From contig NC_081413.1 in NCBI RefSeq assembly GCF_030272615.1, forward strand, positions 608,940,209 through 609,004,208: 64,000 nt of DNA, in the 5' to 3' direction. The notes under the pieces were generated by a model. That model had not been told where the DNA came from. It did no database searches and saw nothing but the letters and a program-made list of their open reading frames with translations. This document shows positions 57,561-64,000 of this stretch, piece by piece. Both the position numbers and the translations under genes were made by a program. Positions within the stretch are counted from its first letter, which is position 1. Each line of letters opens with the position of its first letter. Source of the DNA: Cryptomeria japonica (lineage: Eukaryota > Streptophyta > Pinopsida > Cupressales > Cupressaceae).

Positions 57561-57869
57561 CGAATGATGATACAAACCCACTGATTACTGAAATTTGACT
57601 AAGTCTGAAAAATTATAAGATCTCCTAAAATCTAGAATCCGCATTATGACTCCTAGAGATCTGAAACCACTCTCAAACATCTTAACAATATATACATAAA
57701 ATATAACTTAAAGTATAAGTTATATTCATGTTCATATATTTTATGTATATATCCTGATGAAAAACTAAGGCAATGCTAAAGGAAGTGCCATCTATGTTCA
57801 TGATCCTTATCTAACTTAATGTAAGCATATAGTGTACGTGTTTATCTTGCTAAACATAACCCGAACACG

Positions 57870-58802
57870 TTTTTTTATTTTTAAAAACATGATCGCTTTT
57901 TTATTTTTTTTAAATACAAACGCATTTTTTATTTAAAAAAACCCATACGCATTTTTCTTTGTACTTAGGCTTGGATAGCAAGGTTGAGGCTTGGGAACAT
58001 TTTTTCCCTCCTTTTTACGTGTTTTCTTCTTCCAATCTAGTTTCTCAACTTCATCGTCATTAGGTTTACACGTTATTAAGTGGGTATTTCTAAAATTGCC
58101 ACCATAATTTCACCCATCTTCTAAGATTTATACCCATATATATTTTTTAAAATTTGAACAACATTAGCATATTAATCTTGAATTTTCTTTACCAGTGTTT
58201 CCATAATTCTCAGAGACATGTGTACCATTTTTTTAATAACTTTTTATCTAATTATCCAAATTTAAAAAATATATGTATATTATTGTAGTGCACTTGATTC
58301 TTTACACTTAAAAAAAAAATTGCATTTTTCAGTTATTTTGGTGCAAGTTATGCTTCCTGCACAAATAGGTACCTGATTTTCAGGATGTGCCTATTTCAAA
58401 AAATCATTAAAAAAAAAAACTCAACCAAAAATTACAAAAAAATACACAACTTCAGGTGCTTACTCTTAACTATCTTTCTACCAAAATATTTGTCAAAATA
58501 CTTAATCTAACTATGACTTTTTTCATGCGCACACCAGACAATATGTTATGTTTTTTAGAAAAAATCAGTAACAGTTTTTCGTATGTGAAGGATTTGACCC
58601 CCTTAATCTTATGCAATTTTGAAAAAAAACAATAGTTTGGAAACTAGATTCATAGTACTACAATCTTTGTTCTTTGAGTATCTTCATATTTTGAGTGGAC
58701 GAGTCTCAAATTGCTCCTCCAAGTTCAGGTTTAACTGATTTCAAAAAAAAAAGGTGTTCAGTTATACCCCCCTTTTTGCACACCATCTTGGTGCACTTAC
58801 CC
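57870..58802. repeat. Right arm and terminal repeat of the second transposon copy
   Basis: Aligns with 18870-19852, including 'aagtgggtatttctaaaattgccacca', and ends in an imperfect copy of the terminal repeat. No gene. Confidence 0.82.
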
Positions 58803-58904
58803 TATTAATATATTTAAATATTGTTTATAAAACCCTTGTTATGGGGATAGCCATATTGATTTGATTAAGGATGTTAGGATGTCAAGTGAAATCTGCTAGA
58901 GGAT

Positions 58905-59135
58905 GTGTAGTTAAGATCAATTTCGATGGGGTGGTGTGGGGAAATTTGGGGTTGGCTAGAGCAAGATGTGTGATTAGAAATATAGAAGGTGAGGTGCTTT
59001 TGATTGAAAGAAAATATATATGGTAGATGAATAATGAAGCGAAATTTCAAGCTGCCTTGTTGAAATTGATGGAAAGGAGGAAATTAAAATATGACAAAAT
59101 AAATTTAGAAGGGGATTCACAAATTATGGTAAATT
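58905..59135 (+). pseudogene. RNase H-like fragment of a plant LINE (RVT_3 type)
   Basis: The frame reads 'KINFDGVVWGN', 'CVIRNIEGEVLLIER', 'NNEAKFQAALLKLM' and 'INLEGDSQIMVNS', the motif order of the RNase H domain at the end of plant L1-like elements and related host fragments. The Asp, Glu and Asp expected at the active site are present; one TAG (about 59023) breaks the frame. No other part of this LINE is next to it. Confidence 0.75.
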
Positions 59136-59149
59136 CTAACTAAACATAC

Positions 59150-59600
59150 CACTGAATCAAGATACAACAACAATGTTCCAAATTCTATGATACGACTCCT
59201 TCCGACACAAGCTAAATAATAGAATTCTTACCCAAGGCAATCAGTTTCTCCTTGCATTGTTGCAGAGACAAAATGTCATTAACTAAACTATCCAAATTCT
59301 TGGGCGAAGATCTACCCTCACACACGACTCTCTCTGTCATTTCTTTCCACCTGATCGCATTTCTCCTGACCACCTTCCCTACTTCATTCTCATCATCCAA
59401 AACACTCTTGATAACTCTTTGAATTGCATCTCTATTTGCCCCCTTCCAAACTCTCAGCCCGCATTTCGCTTCTTCCTCTATAAATTTGGCATTATACTGT
59501 TACTCAGAACAGATTGACCAGCAAATAAAGGGAACCCCGCAAGAAATGCCCTCCAGCAAGGAATTTCATCCACTTCGGAAATGTGTTAGGGAAAGGACTC
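59150..59600 (-). pseudogene. UGT pseudogene 2, 3'-terminal fragment
   Basis: Matches the intact UGT from roughly residue 365 to the stop, and continues into the 3' flank with 'caaattctatgat' and 'cacaagctaaa' phrases shared with the gene (51820-51870). The C-terminal frame is open at 59212-59400, frameshifted further right. It stops near 59600, close to the start of the LINE. Confidence 0.88.
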
Positions 59601-60052
59601 TCCATTTCAATAGTTGTGATAGTATTTGTTAATTTAATGTTTAATATTTTTGACAATATTGTATCAATAATTGTGACTTTAAAGTTGTTATTGTGATGAT
59701 GATGTGTGGGGGTTCTGTTCCGGTTTGGGGGTCGGCTTTTTCATTTTCTTCGTTGTTGATTGTTTTGTGTTGTTGTCGTTCGGTGTCCTGGGTCTTTGTC
59801 GCTGTCGGGAGTGGTGAGGGTGTGCGGCTTTGTCCTTGCTCGCCTCCTTGGTTGTAGGTGCTACGGCTTGTGGGGGTAGGGTTTGGTCTTTTGGGAGGGT
59901 GCAACATTGAGGGGTTGCTCTGAGTTTTCTTTGGAGCAGAGAGAAAGCTTGGTGCTTTCGGTGAGTGGTGGTTGGGTGGGGCTAAGGGGGTGCTCACCCT
60001 TATTCTCTTTTGGGGTTTTGCTTTGCATGCAAGGTGTGGGGGCTCAAATGGC

Positions 60053-61474
60053 CATGTCGAGTGGAGATCAGTCTCGTGCTTCTCTAAACCTGAACTTTCA
60101 AATAGTTGTTGGCTCGAAGTCCCCTGTTCAAAGTTCTAAGGTTTTTAATAACAGTCTTCTTGCTTCGGGTGAAGGTAATGCGGGTGTCGGCTCGTCAAGT
60201 AGTGCTCGGGTCACAAAAATTAATGGGTGTCTAGAAAAATGTAAAGAGAGGCCAAGATTGGTGGTTCCTCCAGAAATGATCGTCGAGGATGTGGAATACT
60301 ATTTGAAGCATTCTTTGTATTGCAAGTTTTTGGGTATGAGGATCTCTTTGCAGTTTCTAGAGAATTGGGCTCAGAGGACTTGGGTGTCGGAAGGGGAAAT
60401 GGATATTATGTTGCTTGCTACAATTACTTCATGGTTACATTCAATTGCATGGAGGATCGCAATAGGGTCTTTGAAGGAGGCTTGTACTTTTATAACCGGG
60501 TGGGGTTGTTCATCAAAACTTGACATGCGGGGTTTAACCCTTCGGAGGAACTCCCGAATCGGGTTCCAGTGTGGGTTTGTTTATCTCGTTTTCCGATGCA
60601 ATGTTATTGGGAGGATGTGTTGTGGATGCTCGCTTCATTGCTTGGGAAGCCTGGTGGAACTTCATTGCAAACCTTGGGGAGAAAGGCAATGACTTTTGCT
60701 CGTATCTGTGTTGAAATTGATCTTAGTAAGCCTTTGCCAGATGCTATAGATATGTGTGTGGGCTCTTATTTTTGGGTCCAACAGTTGGATTATGAGACTT
60801 TACCATTTCGGTGTTGTTTATGTCATGAGTATGGTCATTTGCAACGAAAGTGCCCTAGGTCTAAACCGGTTGTGCATCAGCTTCAACAGTCATCCCAGAA
60901 CCTTGATGGCGCTGGTAAAGGAAAAGTGCCCATGTCTAGTGGGGTTGTGGGTGATGATGGTTTCGTCTCAGTTAAAACAAAGAATAGGAACCGAGGTCAA
61001 AAGAGGTCTTTGCAGGAAAGTGAGGAGGAGGATACCTTTAACAGATTTGAAGCCTTAGATGATCTTAGTCACTAGGAGGTGAATTTGGGGATGATTCCTT
61101 TGGATCACAGTGCAGTAGGGATGGTGCCAGATAGTGTGAACTTGGATCCTACCCAGGGTCTGCAAAGTCAACAGATGGAGATGGATCAGCAGGTATTGGC
61201 TCAGATGGGACCCGTCTCTAGTTCTAAAATGAAGATAGCTGGTGGGGATGTTTCTCCTGCAACACAGAAATTGGACTCTGTTGGGGTTAAAAGTAATAAG
61301 ACTTCTTTACATCTGGGACTTCTTCAGAAAGACATCAAGAAAGGTGCAACGGAGAAGAATTTGAAGCTTGGTAGAAAAAAGGACTTGGATAAGATTAAAT
61401 TGATGGGGGAGAACTTGGTTGAGTTAAGGTCAGTAAAGACTCTGGATTCTCATTTTTCTAATCCTCTGAAATGA
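60053..61474 (+). pseudogene. LINE ORF1: DUF4283-like, CCHC zinc knuckle RNA-binding protein
   Basis: Start placed at ATG 60053. After a Ser-rich N-terminus the frame shifts near 60320. A DUF4283-like region follows ('MVTFNCMEDRNRVFEGG', 'VPVWVCLSRFPMQCYW'; about 60420-60640) with a TGA at about 60521 where Trp is usual. 'CCLCHEYGHLQRKC' (about 60810-60855) is a CX2CX4HX4C knuckle. A TAG at 61073-61075 interrupts the tail. The last codon's TGA (61472-61474) overlaps the ORF2 ATG. The protein would bind LINE RNA. Confidence 0.82.
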
Positions 61475-64000
61475 TTGTGCTTTCATGGAATGTGAGGGGC
61501 TTGAACAGCGGCCCTAGACAAATAGTTGTTCGGGAATTGATTAGGAGTCATTCTCCTGATGCCCTTTTCTTGCAGAAAACTAAACTATCTGTGGAAAGTA
61601 CGTTGGGTTTGGTGCCTAAGCTATGGGGGAGAGGTGAATGTCAATGTATTGGGGCATTTGTCTCCTCTAGAGGCGTGGCTTGTCTTTGGAACCCCTTGAG
61701 GATTCGCCCTATATGGTGGGTTTCTTCCAAATCTTCTTTATCCGAGGTTGCCTCTAGTCTTGAGACTAGGGAGTATATCTTGCTTACTAACATTTATACC
61801 CCCACTGATCTTCAGGGTAAGTAGAATTTGTGGTCTCATATTTCTTTTATGCGTGGTTTTTTCTCTTTTCATCTATGGATTATGGCGGGTGATTTTAATG
61901 TCATCTTAGAGTTGAGTAAGAAGAAGGGTGGTGTTATGCAGTTAGAGCCTTCTTCCTTCCTTCTTTGGGATAGTATATCAACCTTGAATATGGTTGACAT
62001 CAAGCCTTGTAATGGTTTGTTCACTTCGAACAACAGGAGACTAGGGGAGTATTGGATTGCGGAGAGGCTGGATTGCTTTCTAGTTTCTAGCTTTTGGATT
62101 GGTGGGGGATGATCCACACGCTCCAAGATTTTGGGTTGGAAAGGTTCGGACCACTAGCCCATCAAGTTGGTATCCTCTTCTACTCGGGTCGCTCGATCTC
62201 CTTCATTCAAATTTCAGCTTATGTGGTTGCAAGATTAATCTTTGTAGGTTCATGTTGCAGAGTGGTGGAAGAAAGGGAGGCCAGCCTTTGGCACTACCAT
62301 GTACACTTTTGCCAAGCTGCTGCAATTTGTTAAGTTTCAGTTTAAGCGGTGGAATCATCAGTGTTTTGGTAACATCTTTCATGCCAAGACAACGGCTCAA
62401 TTAGAGTTGAATTGCATTACTAGAGATATTAAAGAGCATGGATTGTCAGAAGCCTTGCTTAGGGAGGAAGTCGGGGCAGTTAAGGTTTTAGAGGAATGGG
62501 AGCTTAGGGAGGAAATCTACTGGAAATAGAGAGCTCATGTTGATTGGCTTCAAGCGGGGGATAAGAATATTGCATTTCTTTTTCAATTCGATGAAAGCAA
62601 GAAGGCATGGCAATTCCATTCATGTTCTGGTTAATGATAGACGTGAGCAGTGTTTATCCTTGGAGGAGATTTCTAGGGAGTCTTTGCAGTATTTTCAATC
62701 CCTTTTTAGTGAGGATTTTCAGGGGGAATCGGAAGAGGAAAATCGGGTTCTTGCTTGTATCCCTTCTCTTGTTACTAGGGAGATAAATGAGCAGCTTATG
62801 GGACCTATTTTGTTGGACGAACTTGAGAGGATTGTTTTTCACATGAAGAAAGGGAAGGCGCTTGGACCAGATGGGTTTTCGATTGAGTTCTATCAAGAAC
62901 TCTGGGATATTATTAAATTGGTCTTATTAGAGGTGGTCCAAGAGTCCCAGAGGAGTAAACAAATGCTTCGGGCTTTGAATGCGACATTCATTGTGCTCAT
63001 CCCCAAGTGTGATGGGGCTGACCGGTTAGGCCAGTTCTGGCCTATTTCTCTTTGTAATGTGATTTATAAGATTATTTCTAAGCTAATAACTGAAAGGTTG
63101 AAGAATTGGCTTGGGGGGATCATTTCTGAAGAGCAGAGTGGGTTTATGCAAGGTCATCGAATCTTGGATGGAGTGGTCATCGCTACTGAGACTATTCATT
63201 CTATGGCAGCTTCCAAGGAAAAAACTATGTTTATCAAGCTGGACATGGTAAAGGCTTATGATAGAGTCTGGTGGTCCTTTCTCCAAAAGATTCTTAGGGC
63301 TTTTGGTTTTGTTGATGAATGGATCCAATGGGTTATGAGTTATGTTTCATCTACCTCATTCTCTATGCTAATTAATGGATATCATACTGAGTTGTTTGGT
63401 GCGTCCAGGGGCCTTTGTCAGGGGACCCTCTTTCCCCATACTTATTCATTATTCTGGTTGAGGGTCTGGGGAGATTGATTAAGTATAATGTGGGACTGGG
63501 TATTATACATGGTTGGAGTTGGGGTAGTGGCATACATCCTCAGTCCCATCTGCAGTTTGTGGATGATACGGCCCTGATGGGACTGGCTAGGATCAGAGAA
63601 GTTATAAATCTGCGTAAAATCTTGGATGTCTATCTTGGGGCTTCTGGCCAGTTAATCAATGAGGATAAATCTTCCATCATCTTCTTCAACACACCTGGAA
63701 CTATTCAGTTGAGGATTGCTCATATTTTGAGATTTCAGGTCGGGTCTCTTCGCTTGACTTACCTGAGTATTCCTATCTCTACCGGTAACCCTCCCAGGGA
63801 CTCCTAGCAGTGTATTCTGGACAAATTTTGCATGAAGGTTGAACACTGGACTCATAGATGGTTATCCTTTGTTGGGCGAGTTCAACTGATCCAGTCGATG
63901 GTACATGCTCTTCTGATTTATAGGTGTATGTTGCAAGTGGCCCCAAAATCGTTTGTGAAGGAATTGAATTCTTTGGTAAGGTAATTCTTATGGGCAGACA
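61471..64000 (+). pseudogene. LINE ORF2: endonuclease and reverse transcriptase (decayed)
   Basis: The endonuclease starts at once ('VLSWNVRGLNS', 61474-61510). The 'QETK' motif has Glu replaced by Lys ('LQKTKL', about 61570-61590). 'MAGDFNVI' (about 61880-61905) and 'SDH' (about 62145) are present, the latter followed by TAG. Reverse transcriptase begins near 62800 ('KGKALGPDGFSIEFY'), with 'FIKLDMVKAYDRVWW' (63230-63275), then a frameshift near 63410, and the catalytic 'QFVDDTALMG' (63553-63585). Stops at 61822, 62527 and 63805, among others. The rest lies past the window. Product would nick target DNA and copy LINE RNA. Confidence 0.88.

Larger units (their letters stand above)
55095..58802. 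mobile_element. Truncated relative of the 12.4-kb DNA transposon
   Basis: Its right end repeats the larger element's right arm and terminal repeat, closing with GTGCACTTACCC at 58802. It also holds the same 20-bp minisatellite (55095-55850) and GA-rich tracts, in the same order. The transposase, accessory gene and left terminal repeat are absent; the left border falls inside a UGT relic. Another sequence, probably an LTR, sits in its middle. It is either a deletion derivative or one damaged after insertion. Confidence 0.65.
59610..64000 (+). mobile_element. L1-like LINE (non-LTR retrotransposon), running off the right edge
   Basis: A GT-rich 5' region (59640-60050) is followed by ORF1 with DUF4283-like and CCHC domains, then ORF2 with endonuclease and reverse transcriptase. 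No LTRs. The 3' end is outside the window. Confidence 0.88.

Noticed and set aside
59641-59997. 118-codon Pro/Ser/Thr-rich minus-strand frame
   Set aside because: It lies in the GT-rich 5' region of the LINE and looks like a compositional frame.

Overview
This window looks like nuclear DNA from a seed plant with a large, transposon-rich genome. I infer a conifer or other gymnosperm, but nothing in the sequence proves it. Reasons: most of the 64 kb is old, nested transposable elements; the retroelements are plant-type (Tat/Ogre and Athila-like Ty3/gypsy, L1-like LINE with a DUF4283-like ORF1, plant mobile domain); and the one intact host-type gene is a plant family 1 UDP-glycosyltransferase.

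Layout. From the left edge to about 42.1 kb lies one old Tat/Ogre-type Ty3/gypsy element on the minus strand. Its 5' LTR (40781-42097), primer binding site, long leader, gag, protease, G-patch-like segment, reverse transcriptase, two RNase H domains and integrase can be followed right to left. It is broken by three later insertions: an Athila-like LTR retrotransposon in gag (26020-36971, plus strand, TSD GTTCA), a solo LTR in the reverse transcriptase (21286-22671, TSD ATATC), and a 12.4-kb DNA transposon between the second RNase H and the integrase (about 7471-19852, candidate TSD TGGG). Beyond its integrase end, on the opposite strand, lies a decayed plant mobile domain gene (about 1986-4072). 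The left edge (1-941) is part of another LTR of the solo-LTR family.

The most interesting object is the 12.4-kb DNA transposon. It has imperfect terminal inverted repeats, a decayed transposase-like gene on the minus strand (12978-15877) with a candidate DDE catalytic core, a second gene of unknown function on the plus strand (7863-10457) whose introns are mostly GT-AG and phase 0, and an unusual load of internal repeats: GCGTACGC-like palindromes, a 300-360 bp array, a GA tract facing a CT tract, and a minisatellite whose 20-bp unit occurs in both orientations. A truncated relative with the same right end and minisatellite sits at 55095-58802. I could not assign the transposase to a superfamily.

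From 42.1 to 48.6 kb is another retroelement-like block on the plus strand, with an LTR-like promoter region, an ATCGGGATAA-rich repeat block and a long degenerate ORF of unknown function. About 3 kb of AT-rich non-coding DNA follows. Then comes the intact UGT gene (51877-53304, minus), two 3'-anchored UGT relics (54540-55094 and 59150-59600) on either side of the transposon relative, a small LINE-type RNase H fragment (58905-59135), and from about 59.6 kb to the right edge an L1-like LINE with ORF1 and ORF2.

Nearly all element genes carry stops and frameshifts, so only the UGT is likely to make a full protein. Many stops are TAG or TAA where glutamine is expected, as C-to-T decay of methylated cytosines would produce.
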